Part shown: in pieces, positions 17,622-27,484 of the stretch
How positions within the stretch are numbered: position 1 is the stretch's first letter
How the letters are laid out: each line of letters opens with the position of its first letter
Assembly (NCBI RefSeq): GCF_001886955.1
Contig: NZ_CP016804.1
Coordinates: 1,178,001-1,242,000, forward strand
Direction: 5' to 3'
DNA from: Halodesulfurarchaeum formicicum
GTDB taxonomy: Archaea > Halobacteriota > Halobacteria > Halobacteriales > Halobacteriaceae
DNA length: 64,000 nt
The notes under the pieces: generated by a model
Databases searched by the model: none
What the model was told of the DNA's origin: nothing
The model's input: the letters and a program-made list of their open reading frames with translations, nothing else
Position numbers and translations under genes: made by a program

Positions 17622-18434
17622 GTGAGTCAGAAGATGTCACCACAGATTGCCGAGGACGGTGTTCCAGATCACTGTCTGTCGTTTACCGTCCAGTCTACCT
17701 GGGGCCACTTCAAGCGGGTCGGCCGAAGCGTAACCAAGCAAACCTACCGAATCCCTCCCCGGACCACGGTCGCCGGTATGTTGGCAGCCATCGTCGGTGC
17801 TGACAGAGACTCATACTACGACGTTTTTGGAGCCGACAACGCTGCTATCGCAATCACGCCAGTCTCAGACCTTCGAACGGTGAACATCCCGACAGTTGGA
17901 GTGGGAACAGACCCAGGCCAAAGCGTTGCAAAAACAGCAGGGAATCACTACAGTGAATACACACTAACCTATCAGGATACGACCGAAGCTCGGCAGCTCC
18001 ACGGATACGAAGTGCTCGCCGACCCAGCCTACCGAATTGACGTCGCCCTCGAAGATGAAGCATTCTATGACGACCTCCGGGATCATCTGAATGCGGGAAC
18101 CGCCATCTATCCACCCAGCCTGGGCAAGTCCGAGTACCTGGCGACAATCAAGGACGTGCAACTGAACCAAACACCGGTCCGTGTTGAAGCGAATAACCTC
18201 ATCGATGTCGATTCCGTCGTTCCAGGCTCACTAGCCGACGCTGTTCCTCAGGGTGGTGTTACCTACGGCGTGGAGCGGTCTCCCGCCGTGATGGAAAAGT
18301 CCGGAGGTGGACGAAAGACGACTCGGTTCGACGACTACGTGTACACACAGAAGGCGGATAACACAGTCCGAATCAATGCCAATACAGAGTTAGTTCCGGT
18401 TGAAGTCGGATCTCGAACGGTCGTGTTCCGTTGA
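17622..18434 (+). CDS. cas5: Cas5 subunit of type I-B Cascade
   Basis: 270 residues. The N-terminal half has the Cas5 pattern [20 protein letters not shown], then [18 protein letters not shown] (Gly-rich turn after the first strand). Cas5 caps the 5' handle of the crRNA in Cascade. The called start is a GTG at 17622; an ATG at 17634 (MSPQIAED) is equally plausible. It is tightly packed between cas7 and cas3. Confidence 0.9.
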   Translation: MSQKMSPQIAEDGVPDHCLSFTVQSTWGHFKRVGRSVTKQTYRIPPRTTVAGMLAAIVGADRDSYYDVFGADNAAIAITPVSDLRTVNIPTVGVGTDPGQSVAKTAGNHYSEYTLTYQDTTEARQLHGYEVLADPAYRIDVALEDEAFYDDLRDHLNAGTAIYPPSLGKSEYLATIKDVQLNQTPVRVEANNLIDVDSVVPGSLADAVPQGGVTYGVERSPAVMEKSGGGRKTTRFDDYVYTQKADNTVRINANTELVPVEVGSRTVVFR

Positions 18435-18437
18435 TAC

Positions 18438-21281
18438 TTGATTATGAGTACCTTGCAAACCCCACTCATTTCACATCCGACTCGGGACGAAGCGACAAAC
18501 ACGTATGCAGCTGACCAGCTGACCGGCAACGGGGATCTTCGACTTACAGCTCACAATCGCGTCGTTTCGGATCGGGCGGTTTCCTTGTTTGGCGAGAACA
18601 GCGATGCTGTGGAGTATCTCCGAGCGGCGGCTGCTCTACACGACTTTGGAAAGGCGACCCCCCAATTTCAAGCCTACGTACGCCCAAAAGAGGACCATAG
18701 CTGTCCGAAAGAAGAGACAGCTCACGCCCGTCTCGGTGCGCTAGCGACCTGGTACGTGCTGGGAAAGCTTGGTGCGCCAGATCGAGACCGACTTGCGGGG
18801 ACGTTAGCAGTGGCACGGCACCATCAGGCACTCCCCAATGCTGCTCAGTACACCGCTGAGACACTAGCAGAGGCTTTCGAGAGGCAAGACGGCGTTATCA
18901 ACGTCCAGCTTTCAAGAATCGATGAGACGTGGCCGCGAGCCGCAGCGAAACTCTTCGAACAGACCCCATTATCGGATCCCGACTGGGACTCGTTCTATTT
19001 ATGGGCCAGTTCAGATACTGTTTCCTCGGAATTGCGGGATGTGAGTGCACGAGCAACTTTAGGAGGGACCACGCCGGATTCAAATGCCCTCCCTCGGAAG
19101 GTATACGACCGTACCCTTCGGTTCTGGTCAGCGATCACACTTGCCGACAAGAGCCATGCAATGGATATCCCCCCTGAGTGGGTGTTCGACCTGGAGACGC
19201 TGGACCGTGATGCAATCGAGAACTACATAGCGAATATCCAGAAACGCGAGCCAGAAAACGAACTTGAGGCGCATTTGAATACGGAGCGTGAACGCGCTCG
19301 TCGACAAACCATCCGCGGAGTCCACGAATGGGCAACAAATTCGAGCTCACGTATCGCAACCCTCACACTCCCCACAGGATTGGGCAAGACATTTACCGGG
19401 TTGTCAGCGGCCTTCGAGCTTCGAGACATTCTCTCCAAGCAAAGTAACTCTGAGTCGCCGAGGCCAATCGTCTACGCACTTCCATACACGAGTATCATCG
19501 AGCAAACGCGTGCAATCTTCGAAGACCCAGATCTGTGGGGCGCTAATCCCCAAAAGTCGGCTTTGACGGTCCACCACTACCTCAGCGAGACGGTCGTTCA
19601 CCACGACGAATACGACGATGCGGATACGGTCGCTACAGACGATGGCACCGCAGAGTTCCTCGGAGAGGCCTGGCGTGACGGGACAATACTCACGACCTTT
19701 GTCCAGCTATTCGAAAGTCTTGCAGGGCCGACAAACAGACAGGGGCTGAAACTATCCTCGCTGCGCTCGAGCATCGTCATTCTTGACGAACCACAGGCGC
19801 TCCCCAAAGATTGGTGGGACGGCATTGAGAGACTTCTGGACGTTCTGACTGGGGAATTCTCAGCACACATCATCGCGATGACCGCAACCCAGCCCAGTCT
19901 CGTAAGGAACCTCGATACGACATCCCTGCTGGGTGATGGTCTCAACCACACTCAGGAAGGTTGTGAATTGTGCAGCGGTGAGGATACCTACGAGACAACA
20001 CTTGAGCCCTCCCTGCAGGAAACGTATTTCAACCAAGCAGAACGGGTCCGATATTCGATCGATGAGACTGCGCTGAGCCGCCAGCTTGGCATCGAGGAAT
20101 CCCACGTTGGGTATGATACAGCCGCCGATCGGATTCTCGATGCAACTGGAGCCGATGGATCGACACTGGCGATTTGTAACACCATTCGGAGTTCACGAAC
20201 GCTCACAGAGGTTCTTGCAGATCGGCCAGGTGTCGTCCATCTCGGTAATACCATCGATGCAGTTTTCCAAGAGGAAAATATCTCTGCGATCGACCCACCC
20301 TCTACAGAGACAGTTGTTGAGAGAGTCTTGTCTCGGGCGGCACGATCAAACCCGGATGAGCACGCACGCCGTCCCAAGAACGGTTTAGCTCAAATCAACG
20401 AGGCAGACTCGTCCACGCAAACCCATCTCCTGACGCTGAATTCACGATACCGTCCCATCGACAGGGAGGTCCTGATAGCGATCGCAAATCGACTCTCGAC
20501 GAGCGACACACCATTTGTACTCATTTCCACCCAGGCCATTGAGGCGGGTGTCGATCTCAGTTTCGAAACTGTCTTTCGAGACCTCGCACCACTCGACTGC
20601 ATCGTCCAGGCAGCAGGCCGCTGTAACAGATCCTACGAGTGGGGTGAGAATGGAGGTCGAGTGATCGTCTGGCTACTCGCGGATCCCGACGAAGAAACTC
20701 CCCAGGAGCCATCGTCGAAACCACCGGCCTATTACGTATACGAGAAGGGAGCCACCGACTCTGGCATTCCCGACCATCTTCGGATCATCTCAGACGTACT
20801 TTCCGACGTGCCAGACCACCACGACGCGGCAGATGTTGCGCTCTCGAAGCACGCAGTAACGGACTACTTCGACCGGCTCACAGAAAAGTCACTGTGGAGC
20901 ACTGCTCTTCGAACGGAAATCGACGAGGCAAAGGCTAGGGACCTCAGCGAAGAGTCGCTAATTGGTGGCGTTCAAACTTTTGACGTTCTGGTTGCCGTTA
21001 CAGATGCAGACGTTGCCGAGATCGAGGCAATCTCGGATTTGCTCGCCAAAGACGACCCGAATGGGTACGATCGACTCACATACGCCTCTGGACTTCGCGT
21101 CTCACTCCCCAAGTCCGCTATTGAGGAGTCCCCACGATTGACGCGACTTGACAGACGTGAACGGGGAAGCGACGGCGTTCAAGTCTTCCAATTTCTTGGA
21201 CGAAACGATCTAGAATACGACTTTGCCGGGGGCGGTCTAGCACCAACGGCTGGCTCCGTCTCCGACCGATTCACGTTATGA
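18438..21281 (+). CDS. cas3: Cas3 HD nuclease-helicase
   Basis: 947 residues. The N-terminal HD nuclease has ALHDFGKATPQFQ (near residue 68), HARLGAL and VARHHQAL. The superfamily 2 helicase follows: Walker A LPTGLGKT near 313, a DEPQ form of motif II near 451, and MTATQPSL as motif III. ISTQAIEAGVDLSF and QAAGRCNR match the C-terminal helicase domain. Cas3 is recruited by Cascade to degrade target DNA. All key motifs are present, so interference should be active. It follows cas5 by 3 nt. Confidence 0.95.
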   Translation: MIMSTLQTPLISHPTRDEATNTYAADQLTGNGDLRLTAHNRVVSDRAVSLFGENSDAVEYLRAAAALHDFGKATPQFQAYVRPKEDHSCPKEETAHARLGALATWYVLGKLGAPDRDRLAGTLAVARHHQALPNAAQYTAETLAEAFERQDGVINVQLSRIDETWPRAAAKLFEQTPLSDPDWDSFYLWASSDTVSSELRDVSARATLGGTTPDSNALPRKVYDRTLRFWSAITLADKSHAMDIPPEWVFDLETLDRDAIENYIANIQKREPENELEAHLNTERERARRQTIRGVHEWATNSSSRIATLTLPTGLGKTFTGLSAAFELRDILSKQSNSESPRPIVYALPYTSIIEQTRAIFEDPDLWGANPQKSALTVHHYLSETVVHHDEYDDADTVATDDGTAEFLGEAWRDGTILTTFVQLFESLAGPTNRQGLKLSSLRSSIVILDEPQALPKDWWDGIERLLDVLTGEFSAHIIAMTATQPSLVRNLDTTSLLGDGLNHTQEGCELCSGEDTYETTLEPSLQETYFNQAERVRYSIDETALSRQLGIEESHVGYDTAADRILDATGADGSTLAICNTIRSSRTLTEVLADRPGVVHLGNTIDAVFQEENISAIDPPSTETVVERVLSRAARSNPDEHARRPKNGLAQINEADSSTQTHLLTLNSRYRPIDREVLIAIANRLSTSDTPFVLISTQAIEAGVDLSFETVFRDLAPLDCIVQAAGRCNRSYEWGENGGRVIVWLLADPDEETPQEPSSKPPAYYVYEKGATDSGIPDHLRIISDVLSDVPDHHDAADVALSKHAVTDYFDRLTEKSLWSTALRTEIDEAKARDLSEESLIGGVQTFDVLVAVTDADVAEIEAISDLLAKDDPNGYDRLTYASGLRVSLPKSAIEESPRLTRLDRRERGSDGVQVFQFLGRNDLEYDFAGGGLAPTAGSVSDRFTL

Positions 21282-21380
21282 TCAGGGTGGCTCTGGCCGG
21301 GGAACCATAAAGTGCCGCCCTGCGAATCCTTATTCGGATGATAAGTGACCCAATTACTTCGTATCGAGGGATTGTCTCCA

Positions 21381-21932
21381 ATGGCGACACCTAGATCGGT
21401 CGCAGAGTACGTTCGAGACGAGCGACATCCAGAGAGGGAACCAACCGTTCGGATTACCGGCCTCATGGTTCAATACTACCACGTTTGCAGACGGGAACTC
21501 TGGTTCATGTCACGGGGAATCGATATCGACCGGCAAACGACCAACATCCAGCGAGGGACTCACGTCGACAAGACCAGCTACAGTGATTCTCGCCAATCAT
21601 TCATGATTGGTAATCGAATCCAACTCGACGTACTCGACTCCGGTGACGTAATGGAGGTTAAGGTGTCGTCCACGTTGGAAACGCCTGCTCGGATGCAGTT
21701 ACTGTTCTATCTGTGGTTCCTCCAAGAAATATATGGGATCGAAAAAGATGGTGTTCTGGCGTATCCCACAGAACGAAAACGAGAGTCCGTCGAATTGACC
21801 AGCGAAACTACGGAGCGCGTCGAGTCGACAGTAGCTGGCATTCTCGGCGTAGTTTCTCAAGACGAACCGCCCCAGTTGGAAAAGAAGCCGTACTGTGAAT
21901 CCTGTCTCTATCAGGACCTCTGTTGGATGTAA
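21381..21932 (+). CDS. cas4: Cas4 adaptation exonuclease
   Basis: 183 residues from ATG (MATPRSVAEYV); an upstream GTG at 21345 would add 12 residues. It has the RecB-type nuclease core (QRGTHVDK, then VLDSGDVMEVKVSS) and QLLFYLWFL matching the QxxxY motif. The Fe-S cluster cysteines are YHVCRREL at the start and CESCLYQDLC at the end. Cas4 trims prespacers and helps choose PAM and orientation. About 100 nt separate it from cas3, and the cas1 start follows its stop within 2 nt. Confidence 0.92.
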   Translation: MATPRSVAEYVRDERHPEREPTVRITGLMVQYYHVCRRELWFMSRGIDIDRQTTNIQRGTHVDKTSYSDSRQSFMIGNRIQLDVLDSGDVMEVKVSSTLETPARMQLLFYLWFLQEIYGIEKDGVLAYPTERKRESVELTSETTERVESTVAGILGVVSQDEPPQLEKKPYCESCLYQDLCWM

Positions 21933-21933
21933 C

Positions 21934-22929
21934 ATGCCAAAACCCAACCATCACATCTTCGCCGACGGAGAACTGTCGCGGAACGAAGGTACGCTACGTA
22001 TCGATACGCTCGATGGGGATACCGAATACCTCCCAGTCGAATCGGTCGACTCACTGTATCTTCATGGTCAAATCGACTTCAACACTCGTAGCCTTGGCCT
22101 TCTGAACGAACACAACGTTCCACTGCACGTCTTCGGCTGGAAGGACTACTATCGCGGGTCATACTTGCCGAAGCGAGGTCAGGTGTCGGGGAACACGATC
22201 GTTGAACAGGTACGTGCCTATGATAATCTCGAACGTCGATTACAGATTGGCCACAAAATCATCGAGGCCAGCATCCACAATATGCGTGCGAACCTGCGGT
22301 ATTACGATGGTCGACGAGGAAATTTTTCGTCGGCCGTCAATGAACTCGAGGAGTTGAAACAGACCGTAGCATCGACAGCCTCCATTGACGATCTTCGGGC
22401 TGTCGAGGGAAACGCAAGGAAAGCGTACTATGCGTGTTTCGACGACATTCTCCGCGATCCGTTCACTCTTCAGAAACGAGAGTATAATCCTCCATCTAAC
22501 GAGGCGAACGCAGCGATTTCCTTCCTGAATAGCATGGTGTATACGACAAGTGTGTCTGCCATTCGGAAGACCGCACTCGATCCCACGGTCGGGTTCGTTC
22601 ACGAACCGGGTGAGCGACGCTTCACACTATCGCTGGACATCGCCGATATTTTCAAACCGATACTGGCCGATAGGGTACTCTTCAGATTGGTGAACCGCCA
22701 GCAACTCTCTATCAGCGATTTCGAAGACGAACTCAAGGGCAGTTTACTGACCGAGAGCGGCCGAATGACAGTTCTGGAGGCGTACGAAAAGACACTCGAC
22801 GAAACTATCGAGCACCCCCGACTGAATAGGAAGGTGAGTTTCAAGACGCTCGTTCAGACCGATGTGTACAGTTTGAAAAAGCACGTGCTGACCGGCGAAC
22901 CATATCACGCAACAGAACGGTGGTGGTAA
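21934..22929 (+). CDS. cas1: Cas1 integrase
   Basis: 331 residues from MPKPNHHIF; the frame is open upstream inside cas4, but this start follows the cas4 stop and matches the family. Catalytic metal ligands are visible: Glu in VEGNARKAYY (about 158), His in GFVHEPG (about 224) and Asp in LSLDIADIFKP (about 236). With Cas2 it inserts new spacers at the leader end of the array 3' of this operon. Full length and intact. Confidence 0.96.
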   Translation: MPKPNHHIFADGELSRNEGTLRIDTLDGDTEYLPVESVDSLYLHGQIDFNTRSLGLLNEHNVPLHVFGWKDYYRGSYLPKRGQVSGNTIVEQVRAYDNLERRLQIGHKIIEASIHNMRANLRYYDGRRGNFSSAVNELEELKQTVASTASIDDLRAVEGNARKAYYACFDDILRDPFTLQKREYNPPSNEANAAISFLNSMVYTTSVSAIRKTALDPTVGFVHEPGERRFTLSLDIADIFKPILADRVLFRLVNRQQLSISDFEDELKGSLLTESGRMTVLEAYEKTLDETIEHPRLNRKVSFKTLVQTDVYSLKKHVLTGEPYHATERWW

Positions 22930-22930
22930 G

Positions 22931-23191
22931 ATGCACGTGATCGTCGTCTACGATGTCCCCGCAGACCGAACACACGTCTATCGAAAGCTGCTTCGCCGCC
23001 GGCTCGAGCACCTCCAGCAATCGGTATTCTTCGGCGAACTCACAGAGGGGCAGGTCACGGAGATGAAAAACGAAATCAAGAACAAGCTCACACCGGATGA
23101 CGCGATAGTGGTGTTCGAATCCACGAACCCCGCACATTTTGATTATTCCCTCTTCGGCTCGAGTGACGAACCCGGCAGTCGATTCACCTAA
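22931..23191 (+). CDS. cas2: Cas2 adaptation protein
   Basis: 86 residues beginning MHVIVVYDVPADRTHVYRKL, the ferredoxin-like strand with the conserved Asp of Cas2. It forms the central dimer of the Cas1-Cas2 integrase. It starts one base after the cas1 stop and ends 119 bp before the first CRISPR repeat, so the leader begins right behind it. Confidence 0.95.
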   Translation: MHVIVVYDVPADRTHVYRKLLRRRLEHLQQSVFFGELTEGQVTEMKNEIKNKLTPDDAIVVFESTNPAHFDYSLFGSSDEPGSRFT

Positions 23192-23310
23192 TATCCGTTG
23201 GTGTAAAACGTTTCCATCGACCCCCTGGGGAAGAGCGGGAATTGCGGGTCGATGGAAATATTTTCCTACATAGCCCAAATACACGCTCTATACGGGCCAT
23301 ATCCGGGTGG
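23192..23310 (+). promoter_or_regulatory. CRISPR leader with a 13 bp inverted repeat
   Basis: 119 bp between cas2 and the first repeat. TTTCCATCGACCC (23211-23223) and GGGTCGATGGAAA (23246-23258) are perfect inverted arms separated by 22 bp. AT-rich stretches (AATATTTTCC, CTATACGGG) follow and could hold the array promoter. Position and content fit a leader that directs transcription and polarised spacer insertion. Confidence 0.8.
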
Positions 23311-25838
23311 GTTTCAGACGAACCTGTGAGGGATTGAAGCGAACGCCTCGACATGGAGATGGCTGACCACATTGAGTTTCAGACGAACCTGTGAGGGATT
23401 GAAGCGCGTTCCTCGATGCGGACGCACGCGCGAGCGAGGACGTTTCAGACGAACCTGTGAGGGATTGAAGCAGGCCCAACTGACCGAGGAGTTCCAACAG
23501 GAATTGCAGTTTCAGACGAACCTGTGAGGGATTGAAGCGTCGCCTGTGAGCGGTTCCTGGCGGCGCTGCGCGGTTTCAGACGAACCTGTGAGGGATTGAA
23601 GCTATTGTCGGACTGTCGGACAGCGCAGTATTGCCGGGTTTCAGACGAACCTGTGAGGGATTGAAGCACGGTGGGGGACCGCGGCGTAGTGTACGACCCC
23701 GTTTCAGACGAACCTGTGAGGGATTGAAGCGCCAGGTCGGTTGCCGCGCCGTCGATGGTCAACTGGTTTCAGACGAACCTGTGAGGGATTGAAGCGAGGG
23801 ATGCAAAGTCTGGGACATTGGTGGCTGTGCGTTTCAGACGAACCTGTGAGGGATTGAAGCTGGCATGGGCCCAGATAAGAGAGGTTATCTCGATAGTTTC
23901 AGACGAACCTGTGAGGGATTGAAGCACGCCGGCGAGGGCTGCAAGCGTGCCGGTCGATGCCGGTTTCAGACGAACCTGTGAGGGATTGAAGCTCGCTCAC
24001 CTCGATCATGATTAGACCTCGCCCTCGTGTTTCAGACGAACCTGTGAGGGATTGAAGCAAACCCAGCGACTTGCAGGACTGGCGGTTAGACCAGTGTTTC
24101 AGACGAACCTGTGAGGGATTGAAGCTCGCAGGTGATCAAGCACATCGAGGGAGCTTCGGTCCGCGTTTCAGACGAACCTGTGAGGGATTGAAGCGGATCG
24201 AGAAATTACCATTACCTGGACGAACAACGAGTTTCAGACGAACCTGTGAGGGATTGAAGCAGCAAGAAGCCAAGTTTGACGACATCACAACCGAAAGTTT
24301 CAGACGAACCTGTGAGGGATTGAAGCGCACGGGAAAACGTGAATCCGGTTATTACCTATGAGCGTTTCAGACGAACCTGTGAGGGATTGAAGCCTTCGAC
24401 GCCCGGGCTGAAAGGTCTTGCGTAGCACATGTTTCAGACGAACCTGTGAGGGATTGAAGCAAAGGCGACCGCGAGAACCCTCCAGAAGCCGTTGCGTTTC
24501 AGACGAACCTGTGAGGGATTGAAGCACCCGAGGACCTGCTTCGCGGAGACGCGATGAAGGCCAGTTTCAGACGAACCTGTGAGGGATTGAAGCACTTCCT
24601 CTGCATAGCACTCATAACAGAGTGGAGGAGTTTCAGACGAACCTGTGAGGGATTGAAGCTTTCCGCGCTCGAAGACGGGCCGAAGAATCCAGGTTTCAGA
24701 CGAACCTGTGAGGGATTGAAGCAATCTCGAAATCACGGTTGCCAACCCCGAGTTCCCCGAGTTTCAGACGAACCTGTGAGGGATTGAAGCGAGCAAAACG
24801 GCATCGTGACCTTCGAGCTTGATCGGGTTTCAGACGAACCTGTGAGGGATTGAAGCGAGCAAAACGGCATCGTGACCTTCGAGCTTGATCGGGTTTCAGA
24901 CGAACCTGTGAGGGATTGAAGCAAGATGCACCCCTGGCTCCCGGGGATCTCCGCCGAGTTTCAGACGAACCTGTGAGGGATTGAAGCGCTCGGACGGATG
25001 AACGATTACCTCTCGGTGATCGGTTTCAGACGAACCTGTGAGGGATTGAAGCAGACTCATGCAAGCGGTCGGTGCAGTCATGAAATAGAGTTTCAGACGA
25101 ACCTGTGAGGGATTGAAGCAGCCCGGGGAGGTAAATCGAGCGGACGAAATACCCAGTTTCAGACGAACCTGTGAGGGATTGAAGCACATTCGCGCCACAA
25201 CATGCCTTGATCGTCTCGCTCGTTTCAGACGAACCTGTGAGGGATTGAAGCGCCATCTTCGTTGATCGAGTCCAATGATGCCTGTGTTTCAGACGAACCT
25301 GTGAGGGATTGAAGCATCACCGAAGAAGAGTGGCAGGCGATGGAAGACCGAGTTTCAGACGAACCTGTGAGGGATTGAAGCCTCCACGGGAGCAGGTTGT
25401 CGATGATCGGAATGGTTTCAGACGAACCTGTGAGGGATTGAAGCCTCCAGAAAGCGTAAATGCATCTGTTAATGGATCTAGTTTCAGACGAACCTGTGAG
25501 GGATTGAAGCACTCGGTAAAGCCCTCGCGTTCGACAGCGGCCCGTGGTTTCAGACGAACCTGTGAGGGATTGAAGCGTTAATATCCGTGGGGCCAATGAT
25601 GACATGAATACGGTTTCAGACGAACCTGTGAGGGATTGAAGCTGCGGAAAAGACACCGGACAGGTAAACAATCACATGTTTCAGACGAACCTGTGAGGGA
25701 TTGAAGCTGCGGAAAAGACACCGGACAGGTAAACAATCACATGTTTCAGACGAACCTGTGAGGGATTGAAGCACCAAGCGCCAGGCCGTCGATGAGCACG
25801 GCGCGCCGGTTTCAGACGAACCTGTGAGGGATTGAAGG
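23311..25838 (+). CRISPR. Type I-B CRISPR array, 39 repeats and 38 spacers
   Basis: A 30 bp repeat begins GTTTCAGACGAACC, ends GGGATTGAAGC and recurs about every 63-69 bp, with spacers of 33-39 bp (mean about 36). The first copy is 23311-23340 and the last 25809-25838. Every repeat appears identical except the last, whose final base is G instead of C. Two spacers occur twice in tandem: 24791-24826 equals 24857-24892, and 25643-25677 equals 25708-25742. The repeat matches the haloarchaeal I-B type, in line with the adjacent cas genes; the leader is on the left. Confidence 0.98.
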
Positions 25839-25847
25839 TCCGGCTCT

Positions 25848-26150
25848 GGGCACTATTTAGATAAGCCGATTTCAGAACCAAGCGAGAGCTTGGAGCCAGT
25901 TTTCCGCGGACCCAGCTGAAGATCGGGAAATGTATTGTAGAATTGGTTCGTTCGACGTTGTATTTTTTTAAAGACTCATTCAACTGGGTTTCTCTCGCCA
26001 AAACTTTCGTGCCAAAAGTGCATGCCGAGCTCGTGCAACCGGGCTTGTAGCCAGGGCGCGCCATCCACGAGGAAATCAGCATTTTCGATTTCGTGTTTCT
26101 CGTTCAACTCGCGGAGAAACATCTTGGTAAGAGCTAGATTTCTGGTCGAA
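25848..26150 (-). mobile_element. IS6-type transposase remnant at the array's distal end
   Basis: Minus-strand codons read STRNLALTKMFLRELNEKHEIE, then ADFLVDGAPWLQARLHELGM and HFWHESFGERNPVE, the C-terminal DDE part of haloarchaeal IS6-type transposases. A TGA follows at the place of the next Arg, then VFKKIQRRTNQFYNTF. A frameshift leads to AENWLQALAWF with a second stop. GGGCACTATTTAGATAAG at 25848-25865 looks like a terminal repeat. The N-terminal half is missing. The left end lies 10 bp after the last CRISPR repeat. Confidence 0.75.
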
Positions 26151-26156
26151 TAGAAA

Positions 26157-26468
26157 GACAGGGCCGAGGAAATCGTCGGCAAACACGTCAACAGTGCGTT
26201 GGAAACTGCCAGCCTTGACGTGCAGCGAGATACCCTGAATCGCCTCAACAAGCACCAGTCGATGGTCTACCAGATTGTCTTCGAACAGGGGCCGCTGAAC
26301 CCCGGCAGCATCTTTGAGCAGTACGCCGATCGAATGGACGACCCTCGTACCCAGCGGACGGTCCGGAAGTACCTCCGGAAGCTCACCGAGTACGATTTGC
26401 TAACTGCTGAAGGAATCTCTCAAACCCGGGAATACTCGGTTGTTCCGGGTGCGCCAGAGCCCGAGTGA
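26157..26468 (+). pseudogene. C-terminal winged-helix remnant of an Orc1/Cdc6 initiator
   Basis: From 26157 the frame reads DRAEEIVGKHVNSALETASLD, then VQRDTLNRLNKHQSMVYQIV and DDPRTQRTVRKYLRKLTEYDLL. This is the end of the AAA+ lid and the winged-helix DNA-binding domain of haloarchaeal Orc1/Cdc6. The ATPase domain is missing. No ATG precedes the homologous part; a TTG at 26199 opens an 89-codon frame. It is fused to the broken end of the IS6 remnant. It may be silent, or express a free winged-helix protein; decay is more likely. Confidence 0.7.
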
Positions 26469-26489
26469 GCCAGGACCGGAAGGACCGGA

Positions 26490-26500
26490 AGGGCCCTTAT
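26490..26500 (+). promoter_or_regulatory. TATA box of the PolB2 cluster
   Basis: CTTATATTCG lies about 40 nt upstream of the ATG at 26535, which would give a start of transcription near 26520 and a leader of about 15 nt. It is the only clear TATA element ahead of this long co-directional cluster. Confidence 0.45.
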
Positions 26501-26534
26501 ATTCGTTATGTGGCCTGGAAACGTGGGTTTAGCC

Positions 26535-27206
26535 ATGCGCTCATCCCACCCGGTCCCGGAACTCCCTCGCCTATCCCCGGGCATCCAACTCCTTGAGGCC
26601 CCGGACCGAGCGATCGGCCCGCTGCAGACGCTGGTCCTAGACGCACTCATGGCGGACGGCGGCGAGGCCGTCTGGATCGACGCCCACAATCACGGCACGT
26701 CGGTCTACCTCGCCGAGGTCGCCCCCTCCCCGCGACTTCTGGAACGGGTCCACATCGCCCGCGGGTTCACGCCCTATCAGCACCAGTCGCTTGTGGGGGA
26801 TGCCGTCGAGGCCGTGACCGAGGCGACGAGCGTGATCGTCGCGCCGGCCATTGACGCCCACTATCGCGAGGCCGACGTCCGGGGGAACGAACCTTCGGAG
26901 ATGCTGCTGCAGAGTCTCTCTCAGCTCGCTGGATACGCCAGAGAGTGGAAGATTCCGGTCCTCATGACGCGAGTCGCGACGGATGGGTTCAGCGCACCGA
27001 TCGAACACGCCGCTCGTGACACCATCGAGGTCGAACAGACTGACTTTGGGCCCCGGTTCGTTGGTGCCGACTTCGAGACACTGATCTATCACTCAAACGC
27101 CCAAACGTTGCAGACCACACTCACCTACTGGACCCGGATTCTTCAGGCGCGACAGCCGCTTCATGAACAGGCGCCCTACCAGGCCGCTTCCCCCACTCAT
27201 TCCTAA
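26535..27206 (+). CDS. RecA-fold protein lacking Walker A
   Basis: 223 residues from MRSSHPVPELPRL (an ATG at 26508 is upstream of the likely transcript core). GIQLLEAPDRAIGPLQTLVLD occupies the position of the RadA/RadB P-loop strand, but the GxxxxGK(S/T) loop is absent. The following pattern (ALMADGGEAVWIDAHNHGTS, then SVIVAPAIDAHYRE) matches the RecA core with Walker B-like residues. It is probably an ATPase-dead RecA paralogue acting as a structural partner. It is 2 nt upstream of the next gene and part of the PolB2 cluster. An inactivated RecA next to PolB2 has been noted in archaea, to my knowledge. Confidence 0.6.
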   Translation: MRSSHPVPELPRLSPGIQLLEAPDRAIGPLQTLVLDALMADGGEAVWIDAHNHGTSVYLAEVAPSPRLLERVHIARGFTPYQHQSLVGDAVEAVTEATSVIVAPAIDAHYREADVRGNEPSEMLLQSLSQLAGYAREWKIPVLMTRVATDGFSAPIEHAARDTIEVEQTDFGPRFVGADFETLIYHSNAQTLQTTLTYWTRILQARQPLHEQAPYQAASPTHS

Positions 27207-27208
27207 TC

Positions 27209-27484
27209 ATGGGCCGGACCAATCCAACCTACCGGGATCGCCTGGATTCTCAGGAGCAAGCTTGGGGTGACTATCGCCGCGGGTTGCGACGGCACGAGAA
27301 AGCGCATTTCGACGCCCTCTGGGAAGCTGCCAGAACCCATGCGGATGCGAGCGGCCTCCAGAATCCCGGCGACCCGATGGACGTGATCCTCCTGTCGATC
27401 TGCCTTGAGCAGCAGAAAGCGATCAGTAGTCTCGAAGACCGGGTGACCGAGCTTCAGCCCGAGGAGTCCAATGTTCAAGATTGA
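27209..27484 (+). CDS. Small conserved protein preceding PolB2
   Basis: 91 residues, MGRTNPTYRDRLDSQEQAW..., helical and charged with a C-terminal coiled-coil-like segment (LEQQKAISSLEDRVTELQPEE). It starts 2 nt after the RecA-like gene and overlaps the polymerase gene by 14 nt, so the three are translated together. It could be a small adaptor for the polymerase. No known domain is recognised; the role is inferred from coupling. Confidence 0.75.
   Translation: MGRTNPTYRDRLDSQEQAWGDYRRGLRRHEKAHFDALWEAARTHADASGLQNPGDPMDVILLSICLEQQKAISSLEDRVTELQPEESNVQD

Noticed and set aside
23288-25671. Many open frames across the CRISPR array, on both strands, with repeated peptides such as RRTCEGLK and LQSLTGSSET
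   Set aside because: They are translations of the CRISPR repeat itself; the repeat-spacer period explains them fully.
26157-26534. Replication origin next to the orc1/cdc6 remnant
   Set aside because: No origin recognition box-like repeats or AT-rich unwinding element could be seen around it.
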